A stretch of 47,102 nt of DNA from Bacteroidales bacterium (GTDB lineage: Bacteria; Bacteroidota; Bacteroidia; Bacteroidales; Muribaculaceae), in the NCBI GenBank assembly GCA_019416285.1, contig DXXM01000028.1, forward strand, positions 1 to 47,102, in the 5' to 3' direction. Positions 34,515 to 42,513 of this stretch are shown here, piece by piece. A program made the translations under genes and the position numbers. Position 1 is the first letter of the stretch. Every line of letters starts with the position of its first letter. The notes below the pieces were generated by a model, which ran no database searches, had not been told where the DNA came from, and saw nothing but the letters and a program-made list of their open reading frames with translations.

Positions 34515-37120
34515 TTTTTCAGAAAGACTGTGAAGAGAAATTCGCGGCCGCGCAGGTAGCGCTGTGATTCGAAGGAGGAGAGCTGATTGTAGGTCGTGTA
34601 GTTATACGTCCTGTGGTTGAGGATGTTGCTGAGCGACGCGCAGAGCTCGATTCGGCGGCTAAGCTTGAAGAGGAGCTTTGTGTCAAGCAGCACTACGTCT
34701 TTAAATCTGTCGGCGGAGATTTCATTTCGGTAATGCTCGCCGATGAGGTGCCATTCCCATTTGGGGTGGGGAATGACGTTGAAAAGAAGCGAATTTGTCA
34801 TCTTGCCGAGCCACGAAGCCCCTATGCTGTTCATTTCAAGCCGGTTTTCGGAGTAATCGAAGGCATAGTCCACGCTCAGCCATCTGAGAGGCTGGCCGTT
34901 GACGCGCGCACGGACGCCCCAGGCCGTGCTCACTGAGGAGACAGGAGCGTTCTCCGAAAGCAGGTTGTGCTCGCTGCGGTTGAAACTGCCGCTGAGGTTG
35001 GCGCTTCCGCGCATGAAATCGAGCGTCTTGCCGAGACTCGCCGTAGCCATGAAGAGCTTGCGGTCGCTTTTGGCCGGTGAATACGAGTAGACTATGTAGT
35101 CGCCGTAGAGCTGCTGGGCGAGAGTGTAGGGATTTCTTCCCCACGACTGCGCCACCCTTGCGTCGGCGAAAATTCCCTTACGGGTGTTTTTGAAAGTCAG
35201 ATTTGCCGACAGACGCTGTGAGGTAGAGGTGTAGAAATCATCCACGCCCTTCTGAAACGAGCGGTAGTCGGTCATGATATATCCCGGCTGAATGAGATTG
35301 AGCGCCATCGGTGAGCGCCCCGAGCCTCCACGCAGGCTCATGGAAAAGCGGTTGTTGGGTTTCCAGCTCAGACTTAGTGACGGCGAGATGAATACTTCCG
35401 AGCGGTTGGCTATGGCTTTGTCGAAATCATAGTTGGCGAAACTTACCGGCGCGCTGAGCGAGATGTTGACACGGCTTATCCAGTATTCAAACTTCGGGCT
35501 CGCATAGAGGGTAAGATAATTGGTGTTAAGCACATTCTGCGTCTCGCCAGGTATTTCCTCCGGCATGTCGGGCAGCGATGTGTCGAGGGAGCGGACATAG
35601 CCTTTTAGTCCACCTTTCAGGCTGACTGTTATTCCGCGGAATGAAAAGCCGTAGGCTACGCTCTCGTCGGTGAAGAAGGCGTGGTTGCCCACATGCTGGC
35701 GCAGCCGTCCGTCATTGGACAGGCTGACGGCGAGTGTCTGCGGAAGCGATTCCCATTCGTTTTTGCTCTCGAATGTGACGAGGTGGTTTTTACTCCGCCC
35801 TTTCTCGTCGGGAGTTCCCGTGAAACGCTTTATCATCTTGAAATTGTTACCGACGTAATAGTCCGGCAGCTCTACCGACTGGGTGTTGGGGATGGAGCCG
35901 TTCATAGACAGACGCATTTTATCCCAGTCGACTTTGGCATTGAGCGTGTTGTTGATAAAAGTTGTGCGGCGGTTGAGCTCATAGATGAATTTGCCCGAAA
36001 GCGTGTGGGAGCGGTCTGTACCGCTGCGGTTTTCGGTGACAGTGCGGTCGCCATCGGGGAGGAAATAGGTAGTCACATTGGCTGCGTCGGAGGTCACGCG
36101 GTTGAAGGAATAGTCGAGCTGCGCCTTGAATTCGCCGTTTTTCAGTTTCCAGAGGCTGTTGGACGAGAACAGAGCCGAGCGGTTGAAAAGCGTGCGCTTT
36201 TCTTTCAGTGACGGCACGGAGGGAAGGGAGACCGTGACGTAGGGCGACAGGTCTGTCTCGCGCCTGCCGGCGAAGAAGTCAGTCATCTGGTCGGTGAGAT
36301 TGGTGCCTGTGTTGTTGGCTTTTAGCGTCGATATATTCTGAAACGAGCCCATCACGGCCATTGCGAAGAGATTTCCGTCCCACGCCACGCCCTCGGGCTG
36401 ACAGGAGTAGCCTGCGCCGGCATGTCCGTTGAAAGCCCATGTCGCTTTGGCCTTGTTTTTAAGTTTCAGGTTGATGGCGGCTTTGTCGGAGTATGATATG
36501 CCGGCGAGTACCTGCATGGGCTGATGGTTTTCCATTACCTCCACAGCTCCCACATCGTCATGGCTGATGCCGTTTGTGGCTATGCCGTATTTTCCGCCGA
36601 GCAGGTCGGACCCCTCGATATAGAACTTGTTGATGTCCTCGCCCTGATATTTGATTTTGCCCGATTTCTCCACGTCGATACCGGGCATGCGTTTGAGCAC
36701 ATCGCCTATGGTGCGGTCCTGAGCCTGGGCGAAGGAGCCGACGGAGTAGGTGATGGTGTCGCCCTGCTCGCGTATGCTCTGAGCCTTGACCGCCACTTCC
36801 TTCAGCTCGAAGGCTGCCGGTTCGAGAGCCACGGTGAGAGGAAATTTCGCCCCGGTCAGACTGACGCTCTTCTTGGCGAAGCTTATCATCGAGACCTCGA
36901 CGGTGCATCCGTCGGCGGAGGGGACGCTGATAGCGAAGTTCCCGTCGGGGCCGGTCGAGGCATACTTTTTGATTTTTCCCTCAGCGTTGCGGAATATTAC
37001 TGACGCGCCGGCAAGCCCCTCGCCGCTCTCCTTTTCAATCACGCGCCCGGTCACGCTGACCTGCGCCACAGCCACAACCGCAACACAAAGGCATAGCAGA
37101 AATGTGATGAATGTTTTCAT
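34511..37120 (-). CDS. Outer-membrane TonB-receptor-like beta-barrel protein of the GLPGLI operon
   Basis: The 869-residue protein has a signal peptide (MKTFITFLLCLCVAVVAVAQ). A carboxypeptidase-D-like regulatory domain spans about 22-105 (VTGRVIEKESGEGLAGASVI). A plug-like region follows (about 120-240; TIGDVLKRMPGIDVEKSGKIKY and KFYIEGSDLLGGKYGIATNG), then a long barrel-type C-terminus ending FLFTVFLKK. The plug stretch RMPGIDVEKSG is typical of the receptor-like proteins found with GLPGLI genes and not of SusC. No SusD partner is present. The start overlaps the GLPGLI copy 2 stop by ATGA, and the stop overlaps the RAYT start the same way. It is probably an outer-membrane transporter or assembly protein; the substrate is unknown. 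Confidence 0.88.
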   Translation of the reverse strand: MKTFITFLLCLCVAVVAVAQVSVTGRVIEKESGEGLAGASVIFRNAEGKIKKYASTGPDGNFAISVPSADGCTVEVSMISFAKKSVSLTGAKFPLTVALEPAAFELKEVAVKAQSIREQGDTITYSVGSFAQAQDRTIGDVLKRMPGIDVEKSGKIKYQGEDINKFYIEGSDLLGGKYGIATNGISHDDVGAVEVMENHQPMQVLAGISYSDKAAINLKLKNKAKATWAFNGHAGAGYSCQPEGVAWDGNLFAMAVMGSFQNISTLKANNTGTNLTDQMTDFFAGRRETDLSPYVTVSLPSVPSLKEKRTLFNRSALFSSNSLWKLKNGEFKAQLDYSFNRVTSDAANVTTYFLPDGDRTVTENRSGTDRSHTLSGKFIYELNRRTTFINNTLNAKVDWDKMRLSMNGSIPNTQSVELPDYYVGNNFKMIKRFTGTPDEKGRSKNHLVTFESKNEWESLPQTLAVSLSNDGRLRQHVGNHAFFTDESVAYGFSFRGITVSLKGGLKGYVRSLDTSLPDMPEEIPGETQNVLNTNYLTLYASPKFEYWISRVNISLSAPVSFANYDFDKAIANRSEVFISPSLSLSWKPNNRFSMSLRGGSGRSPMALNLIQPGYIMTDYRSFQKGVDDFYTSTSQRLSANLTFKNTRKGIFADARVAQSWGRNPYTLAQQLYGDYIVYSYSPAKSDRKLFMATASLGKTLDFMRGSANLSGSFNRSEHNLLSENAPVSSVSTAWGVRARVNGQPLRWLSVDYAFDYSENRLEMNSIGASWLGKMTNSLLFNVIPHPKWEWHLIGEHYRNEISADRFKDVVLLDTKLLFKLSRRIELCASLSNILNHRTYNYTTYNQLSSFESQRYLRGREFLFTVFLKK

Positions 37121-37989
37121 TCGTGATAATCGGTTTCGAGAAAATCATCATTGCCTTTATAATCCGCGTTTTCTTTAAGCCTGACCTCTCCCCGTGTCAT
37201 GGCGCTGACCTGGGAACCGCGGTTTCTGCGTGAATAATCCTTCATGCGCAAGAATGAAATTCTTTTGGTTTTGAAAAATTTATCGTTTTCAAACGGGTCT
37301 TTCAGCGGCTCATCACACGCCTGCAGACCGGTTGCCGAAAATGAGTAGTCGCCGTCGGCTGACGTGGCCTCCATGATGAGGCCGGGGAGTCCGTGAAGCT
37401 GCCACGGGCCGTCGCTGGCCGGAATGTCGGGTGTGAACCACACGTTCCATTGCCTGCCGTGATAAGTTCCGCTTGCAAGACTGCACTCGTAGCCAAGCAG
37501 ATTCTTTGTCGAGTCACACAATTCCCATTCGGCATCGTCCATTTCAATGTCATAGCGGTACCGGTCACCCATATTGGAATCCCACACGGTTATAGTGCGG
37601 TCGCCATAATTTTTCAGGCATCTGTAACTCGGGCCCCTCATCACTCCTTTATCCCTCTTGTAGTCAAAAGGATCTTTGCCGGTAGCGGCAAACTCTTTCC
37701 ACGCATCATTTGAAATCTGGGCGAGCATGGCGCTGCCGGTCGGGTCATTTTGCAGCGAATCGACAAAAAATGTCTGAGGGTTATAGTAATATGATGCCGT
37801 GGGTGCAAGCTGCAGAATGAAGTTGTCTGTGCGTGCTTTTTTCTCACCTGACGCACCTGTGTGACTGACAGAACTCATTACATACTCAACCTTTATGACG
37901 GCAACTGGGCGCTCCTCCGCCTTTGCGGAAAAGGCCGCAAAGGTCAGACAGAGAAAAGTCATGAATTGATATATGGCCGATTTCTTCAT
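37117..37989 (-). CDS. GLPGLI family secreted protein (copy 2)
   Basis: The 290-residue protein has a signal peptide (MKKSAIYQFMTFLCLTFAAFSAKA). The motif GLPGLI lies within WQLHGLPGLIMEATSADGDY, preceded by LLGYECSLASGTYHGRQWNVWFTPDI, very similar to the other copies. Both its start (with copy 3) and its stop (with the receptor gene) are 4-bp ATGA overlaps, so it is translationally coupled on both sides. No catalytic set is visible. The shared WFTPDIP-DGPW-GLPGLI core suggests a beta-rich fold with a common partner, plausibly the receptor-like barrel encoded next. It ends in FLETDYHE; the other two copies have a similar ETDY near their ends. Confidence 0.88.
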   Translation of the reverse strand: MKKSAIYQFMTFLCLTFAAFSAKAEERPVAVIKVEYVMSSVSHTGASGEKKARTDNFILQLAPTASYYYNPQTFFVDSLQNDPTGSAMLAQISNDAWKEFAATGKDPFDYKRDKGVMRGPSYRCLKNYGDRTITVWDSNMGDRYRYDIEMDDAEWELCDSTKNLLGYECSLASGTYHGRQWNVWFTPDIPASDGPWQLHGLPGLIMEATSADGDYSFSATGLQACDEPLKDPFENDKFFKTKRISFLRMKDYSRRNRGSQVSAMTRGEVRLKENADYKGNDDFLETDYHE

Positions 37990-38858
37990 AAGTCGTGGGG
38001 ATAGTCGGTTTCTTCTTTGTCGTAGTTGAGCTGGCGTTTTTCGCTGACCGGCGGGGTCGGCTCGGCTGACTGGACGCCGAAAGCCGCTTTGATTTTCGCT
38101 ATGGAGTTAGAGTGTTTGTATTTCCACCAGTTGTTGAAAAATTTGTCGCGCGTGAGGGTGGTGATGCCTCTCTTTTCCCGATAAATCAGGAAGCCGACGT
38201 CGGGGATACCTGACTGACGGAGACCGTTGGCTTTGAAATGATATACATTTCCGGTATCTGACGCTTCAAGTATAAGCCCCGGGAGCCCGCAAAGTTTCCA
38301 CGGGCCTTCCTGAATTGGTATCTCGGGTGTGAACCATGCAATCCAACGCCGTCCGCGATAGTCGGCTGTGGCCATCAGGCACTCATAACCGAGTATCTCT
38401 TTTGTCGAGTCGGAGATTTCCCACTGGGGTTTCTCCCAGTCCTCTTCGTAGCGCCAGTCCTCCATGTCAAAATATGAAGTCTCAGTCACTTTCCCGGGAG
38501 GGTAGTTTTTGTAAATGAAGCTCCAGTAACGTCCATGGCGGTCCAGAAGGGTGCGGTCATGTTCCTTAGGGTCTTTGTAGAATGATTCCGACTCCATCTG
38601 CCAGTATAGACCCGGGTTGAGAAACATGAGCGAATCATGGTAGAATTTTGGCACAGAGCAGTAGCGCGACATGGTTTTGCCGATGCGCAGCATGGTTTCC
38701 TCGTTGAAGAAACGGGTGTCGCGTCTGGTGGTGTCTGTGACCTCAGTCCGGGTATAGAACACTTCAAGAATCGCCGGTTCGGTATCCCGTTCCCAGTCAA
38801 CGGCCTGTGCCGGGATAAGCACGAGAAACAGAAGGAGAGCTAATAATATCTTTTTCAT
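37986..38858 (-). CDS. GLPGLI family secreted protein (copy 3, first gene)
   Basis: The 290-residue protein starts at the ATG at 38858, which opens a clear signal peptide (MKKILLALLLFLVLIPAQA). An in-frame ATG at 39050 would add 64 residues of low-complexity sequence and lies within the promoter, so it is rejected. The motif GLPGLI is in WKLCGLPGLILEASDTGN, preceded by ILGYECLMATADYRGRRWIAWFTPEI. The protein is rich in acidic residues and tryptophan. It ends ETDYPHDL and overlaps copy 2 by 4 bp. It is the first gene after the promoter at 39048-39079 and has a leader of about 180 bases. Confidence 0.88.
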   Translation of the reverse strand: MKKILLALLLFLVLIPAQAVDWERDTEPAILEVFYTRTEVTDTTRRDTRFFNEETMLRIGKTMSRYCSVPKFYHDSLMFLNPGLYWQMESESFYKDPKEHDRTLLDRHGRYWSFIYKNYPPGKVTETSYFDMEDWRYEEDWEKPQWEISDSTKEILGYECLMATADYRGRRWIAWFTPEIPIQEGPWKLCGLPGLILEASDTGNVYHFKANGLRQSGIPDVGFLIYREKRGITTLTRDKFFNNWWKYKHSNSIAKIKAAFGVQSAEPTPPVSEKRQLNYDKEETDYPHDL

Positions 38859-39271
38859 ATTAAGGAGGTTAAGGATGATATTTGCGGTGGTCTGAGAGCT
38901 TCCGGCGCCGGAGGCATAAGTGCGGCGGGGGATTCTCTGTGAGGTTCGGGCTGTCGCTGCGATAGCGGAAGAGTGCGATGGCGCGATGAGGAGGGGGCTG
39001 TGCATGGTGACGGATGGGAAAAAGTACCTGTGATGATAATGTAGTGGCAAACTTATAAAAATAGTTTGAATGGCGCAAATTATTTCAATAGTTTTTCGAC
39101 ATAAACAATAGTTTTTTGTCGCGACGCGTGTGTAGGGCCTTCTTCATGACTTTTCAGACAGCCCGTCGGTCACGTGAAAATTATACCTATTATATTGCAG
39201 GGATAAATCCGATTATTTTCACATTGAGAATTGGTCTATAATATTCAAACCTCTAAAAATCTAATTTAAAA
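38859..39271. other. Intergenic region upstream of the GLPGLI operon and integrase
   Basis: This 413-bp gap lies between divergent genes and has no supported gene. It contains the long minus-strand leader (38859-39040), the promoter at 39048-39079, and an AT-rich stretch in which ATAGTTT recurs at 39061, 39088 and 39108. CAATAGTTTTT occurs twice, 20 bp apart, and a GTCGCGAC palindrome lies at 39118-39125. These could be operator sites. No plus-strand promoter of the Bacteroidetes form was found before the integrase. Confidence 0.5.
39048..39079 (-). promoter_or_regulatory. Promoter of the GLPGLI operon
   Basis: Read on the minus strand, TTTG, 20 bases, then TAAGTTTG is a full match to the Bacteroidetes promoter form. 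On the plus strand the boxes appear as CAAA (39076-39079) and CAAACTTA (39048-39055). It implies a transcript leader of about 180 bases before the ATG at 38858. Confidence 0.6.
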
Positions 39272-40477
39272 ATGGTTACTATTAAATTGAAATTTCGTCC
39301 GATGGATGCGGACGCCACTCGCGGACGAATCGTCATCACAGTCAGCAAAGGTGGAAACGTGCGTCAGATAAAAACAGCCCACCAGGTAACGAGGTCGGAA
39401 TGGGATGGCCGCCGGGAGCGCCTCATAATCCCGAAAGGTCCTGACCGGGACGGCAGGCTCGTGGAAATCCGCGAAGAGCTCGACAGGGATCTGGCGCGGT
39501 TGCAGATGGTTGTCGGAAAGCTTGAACGGGAAAGCTATGGTTATACGGTCAACGACATCATCGAGGAATACACGCTGTTTACTGCCCGCTTCTCGCTCTT
39601 CAACTTTATGAACCGCATGATTGAATCGAAACTGCAATGCGGACGGGTGAGGACTTCGGAGACCTATCGCGCCGCCCTGATGAGCTTCAGCCGTTTCCGC
39701 AACGGTGAGGATGTGATGATTGACGCCCTGAGTACAGAGATGATTGACAGCTATGAGGCTTTCCTGCAGGCGTCGGGGGTCACTCCGAACACGAGCTCTT
39801 TCTATATGCGCATACTCAGGGCGGTCTACAACAAGGCGGTGGAATGTGGCGGAAGCGTGCAGCAGCAACCGTTCAGACATGTGTATACCGGAGTAGAAAA
39901 GACCCGCAAAAGGGCGCTTTCGCTCCGCGAAATCAGGCGCATACGCTCGCTCGACCTGACAGCGCAGCCCGCGCTCGAATATGCGAGGGATATTTTTATG
40001 CTGAGTTTCTACACGAGGGGTATGAGTTTCGTGGACATGGCTTTTCTCCGCAAAACAGATCTCAGCGACGGATATATCACCTACCGCCGCCGCAAGACCG
40101 GACAGAAACTGCAGGTGGAGTGGACCCGCGAGATGCAGGATATAATCGACAAATATGCCACCGCGACGGGCCAGTTTCTTTTCCCGATTCTCAGGGACGA
40201 TGAGGCCGACCTGCGCAGGCATTATCATAACGTGGCCTCGCGCATTAACGGAGGTCTAAAGAAGATAGCCGAGGCGATAGGCTATCACAGTCCGCTGACG
40301 CTCTATTGCGCCCGCCACTCGTGGGCCTCGGCCGCGCAGACCAAGAAGATTCCGGTTTCCGTCATAAGCGCCGGCATGGGCCACGCCTCCGAATCGACCA
40401 CACGCATCTATCTGGCGTCAATCGACCATACGGTTGTCGACAGGGCCAACAGTATAATCCTTAAGGCTCTGCGATGA
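39272..40477 (+). CDS. Tyrosine recombinase / site-specific integrase
   Basis: The 401-residue protein has an arm-binding-like N-terminus (about 1-95; VTIKLKFRPMDADATRGRIV), a SAM-like core-binding domain (about 105-215) and a catalytic domain (about 225-400). The catalytic pieces are YTRGMSFVDMAF (Arg), RRRKTGQKL (Lys), LYCARHSWASAAQ (a Y-x-x-R form of the H-x-x-R box), GMGHASESTTRIYLAS (His and the nucleophile Tyr). The TRGMSF form is typical of Bacteroidetes integrases and invertases. No transposon or phage genes and no attachment repeats are next to it. It lies just before the core genes for uridine kinase and LptB. It may be a resident DNA invertase or the remnant of a lost element. Confidence 0.92.
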   Translation: MVTIKLKFRPMDADATRGRIVITVSKGGNVRQIKTAHQVTRSEWDGRRERLIIPKGPDRDGRLVEIREELDRDLARLQMVVGKLERESYGYTVNDIIEEYTLFTARFSLFNFMNRMIESKLQCGRVRTSETYRAALMSFSRFRNGEDVMIDALSTEMIDSYEAFLQASGVTPNTSSFYMRILRAVYNKAVECGGSVQQQPFRHVYTGVEKTRKRALSLREIRRIRSLDLTAQPALEYARDIFMLSFYTRGMSFVDMAFLRKTDLSDGYITYRRRKTGQKLQVEWTREMQDIIDKYATATGQFLFPILRDDEADLRRHYHNVASRINGGLKKIAEAIGYHSPLTLYCARHSWASAAQTKKIPVSVISAGMGHASESTTRIYLASIDHTVVDRANSIILKALR

Positions 40478-40506
40478 TGGCCGGATTGATAAAAATGACA
40501 CTTCGA

Positions 40507-40538
40507 TTTGGATAATCCCCCCAAGGCTGTTAACTTTG
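40507..40538 (+). promoter_or_regulatory. Promoter of the udk-lptB unit
   Basis: TTTG (40507-40510), 20 bases, TAACTTTG (40531-40538) is a full Bacteroidetes-type promoter ending 21 bases before the uridine kinase ATG. Confidence 0.68.
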
Positions 40539-40559
40539 CAATAAAAATCAAAGATAACC

Positions 40560-41180
40560 ATGTTGATCATAGGCATAGCAGGCGGTACCGGTTCGGGTAA
40601 AACCACGGTCGTCAACAAGATAATCAATAGCCTTCCGGCAGGAGAGGTGGCGGTGCTCCCGCAGGACTCCTATTATAAGGATTCAAGCCACGTCCCGGTT
40701 GAAGAACGCAGCAAAATCAATTTTGACGAGCCTGCGGCTATAGAGTGGACTCTGCTCGTCGACCACATCAGACAGCTGAAGGAGGGGAGGACTATCGAAA
40801 TGCCAACATATTCCTATCTCACCTGTACGCGCCAGCCCGAGACCATCACTGTGGCGCCGCGTGAGGTGGTGATTGTGGAGGGCATACTCGTGCTGACCGA
40901 CCCTGTGCTCCGCGATATGATGGACGTGAAAGTGTTCGTCGATGCAGATGCCGACGAGCGCCTTATCCGCGTCATCGCCCGCGACTGTGTAGAGCGTGGC
41001 CGCACTCCCATGATGGTGCTCAACCGCTATCAGGAGGTGCTCAAGCCGATGCACGAGATGTATATTGAGCCGTCGAAGCGCTTTGCCGACCTCATTGTCC
41101 CTCAGGGGGGCAGCAATGTCGTGGCAATCCAGCTGCTGACCGACTATATCGAATCGCGTCTGCGCCGGGCGAATCTTTGA
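40560..41180 (+). CDS. udk: Uridine kinase
   Basis: The 206-residue P-loop kinase phosphorylates uridine and cytidine in pyrimidine salvage. The Walker A motif is GIAGGTGSGKTTVVNKI (residues 4-20). Other family segments are LPQDSYYKDSSHVP, NFDEPAAIEWTLLVDHIRQL (substrate site), TYSYLTCTRQPETI, VVIVEGILVLTDP (Walker B) and FVDADADERLIRVIARDCVERGR (lid). It is a normal-length cytoplasmic enzyme. The lptB gene follows after 29 bp, probably on the same transcript. Phosphoribulokinase is excluded by length and by the uridine-binding segments. Confidence 0.95.
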   Translation: MLIIGIAGGTGSGKTTVVNKIINSLPAGEVAVLPQDSYYKDSSHVPVEERSKINFDEPAAIEWTLLVDHIRQLKEGRTIEMPTYSYLTCTRQPETITVAPREVVIVEGILVLTDPVLRDMMDVKVFVDADADERLIRVIARDCVERGRTPMMVLNRYQEVLKPMHEMYIEPSKRFADLIVPQGGSNVVAIQLLTDYIESRLRRANL

Positions 41181-41209
41181 ACTGTCAATCCACGATGCCA
41201 TAATATATA

Positions 41210-42034
41210 ATGGAAGAAAATCAGAATACACAGCCGCAAGCGCAGCCGGCCCGCGATTATCCCATCGGGACACCCGACAAGATGGTGCTCCGCACGGAGA
41301 ATCTCGTGAAAAAATACGGCAAGCGCACTGTGGCCAACCATGTGTCTATAAATGTCACGCAGGGTGAGATTGTCGGGCTTCTCGGCCCCAACGGAGCCGG
41401 AAAGACCACCACATTCTACATGACCGTAGGCCTCATCACTCCAAACGAGGGGCAGATATTCCTCAATGACCTGAACATAACGAAATATCCGGTCTACAAG
41501 CGCGCCAAAAACGGTATCGGCTATCTCGCTCAGGAGCCGAGTGTGTTTCGCAAGCTTTCTGTCGAAAACAATATCAAGGCCGTCCTGCAGATGACCAATA
41601 CTTCAGCCGAATATCAGCGCGACAAACTGGAGAGTCTTATTCAGGAATTCAGCCTTGAGAAAGTGCGCCATAATCTTGGCGACCAGCTTTCGGGAGGTGA
41701 ACGCCGCCGCACCGAGATTGCACGCTGTCTGGCCATCGACCCCAAGTTTATCATGCTCGACGAGCCCTTCGCCGGTGTTGACCCCATTGCGGTGGAGGAT
41801 ATTCAGTCTGTGGTCTATCACCTCAAGGAAAAGAATATCGGTATCCTCATTACCGATCACAACGCGCAGGAAACCCTTCGCATCACCGACCGAGCCTACC
41901 TGCTCTTCGAGGGAAAGATTCTTTTTCAGGGCACATCGGAAGAACTTGCCGAAAACCCCACCGTCCGCGAAAAATATCTCGGCCGCGACTTCATGTTCTA
42001 TCGCAAGAAATTCGACTATCCCGACAGCAAATAA
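41210..42034 (+). CDS. lptB: LPS export ABC transporter ATP-binding protein
   Basis: The 274-residue ATPase drives LptB2FG, which pulls lipopolysaccharide from the inner membrane onto the LptA bridge. The ABC motifs are complete: Walker A GLLGPNGAGKTTTFY (about 57-71), the Q loop YLAQEPSVFRKLSV, signature LSGGERRRTEIARCLA, Walker B FIMLDEPFAGVDP and the switch histidine in LITDHNAQETL. It ends with a C-terminal extension (GRDFMFYRKKFDYPDSK) and starts with about 25 residues of low-complexity sequence before the ABC fold. LptF and LptG are not in the window. The LptB identity is supported by the LRITDRAYLLFEGKILFQG segment, as in characterised LptB proteins. Confidence 0.93.
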   Translation: MEENQNTQPQAQPARDYPIGTPDKMVLRTENLVKKYGKRTVANHVSINVTQGEIVGLLGPNGAGKTTTFYMTVGLITPNEGQIFLNDLNITKYPVYKRAKNGIGYLAQEPSVFRKLSVENNIKAVLQMTNTSAEYQRDKLESLIQEFSLEKVRHNLGDQLSGGERRRTEIARCLAIDPKFIMLDEPFAGVDPIAVEDIQSVVYHLKEKNIGILITDHNAQETLRITDRAYLLFEGKILFQGTSEELAENPTVREKYLGRDFMFYRKKFDYPDSK

Positions 42035-42382
42035 CCCCGGTCGCTGCCGATAGCCCCAACTTCTCTGGCTCCCGAGAGACAACTCAGCCTCTCGGTTCCC
42101 GATGAAAATTCCCTCCCGGCCTTCGGAACCAAATCGCCAGGGCGTTTTCTGTAGGTCTGATAATTAGAATCTAAATGCTGTAAATAAACAAAGCCAGGAT
42201 GCGGGTTGACACCATATTTCACCCCACATCCTGGCTAAATATTTCCCACAATATATCCATCTAACAATATCTGTGAGATTTTACCGATCGTTCTGTCTCC
42301 GTTTTAAAATCGGTCGCAGAAAAATCAGTAAAAATTTCGGCGGCTGAAAAAAAATAATTAAATTTGCATTACAAAATCAATG
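42035..42382. other. Intergenic region between lptB and tRNA-Gly
   Basis: No gene is supported in these 348 bp. There are two hairpins: CCGAGAG/CTCTCGG near 42075-42100, and the longer AGCCAGGATG/CATCCTGGCT at 42192-42236. The region just before the tRNA is AT-rich and holds TAAAATTTG, a near match to a -7 box with one extra base. Confidence 0.5.
42192..42236. terminator. Candidate terminator hairpin after lptB
   Basis: AGCCAGGATG and CATCCTGGCT form a 10-bp stem, extended by GGG/CCC inside. On the plus strand it is followed by AAATATTT, on the minus strand by TTTGTTTATTT. There is no clean T run, so the terminator role is only likely. Confidence 0.45.
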
Positions 42383-42454
42383 CGACAGTAGCTCAGTTGG
42401 TAGAGCATCAGCTTCCCAAGCTGAGGGTCGCGGGTTCGAGCCCCGTTTGTCGCT
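42383..42454 (+). tRNA. tRNA-Gly (anticodon CCC)
   Basis: A complete cloverleaf can be folded: acceptor GCGACAG with TTGTCGC (one G-U), D arm GCTC/GAGC, anticodon stem TCAGC/GCTGA around the loop TTCCCAA, and T arm GCGGG/CCCGT with loop TTCGAGC. The anticodon is CCC, glycine, and the discriminator base is T as expected for glycine tRNA. CCA is not encoded. The start may be off by one base. A strong terminator follows at 42461-42501. Confidence 0.93.
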
Positions 42455-42460
42455 CAATTG

Positions 42461-42501
42461 AAAATCAGGCAGTTAATAAATATTGACTGCCTGATTTTTT
42501 T
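42461..42501 (+). terminator. Rho-independent terminator after tRNA-Gly
   Basis: AAAATCAGGCAGT (42461-42473) pairs with ACTGCCTGATTTT (42486-42498), and the T run continues to 42501. It ends the tRNA transcript and may also serve the convergent AraC gene, which stops at 42514. Confidence 0.85.
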
Positions 42502-42513
42502 AGACTGTTTTAT

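Noticed and set aside
38859..39050. N-terminal extension of GLPGLI copy 3 from an ATG at 39050
   Set aside because: The added 64 residues are low complexity, hide a good signal peptide and overlap the promoter.
39266..40228. 320-residue open frame antisense to the recombinase
   Set aside because: It mirrors the recombinase gene closely, and the product shows no family features.
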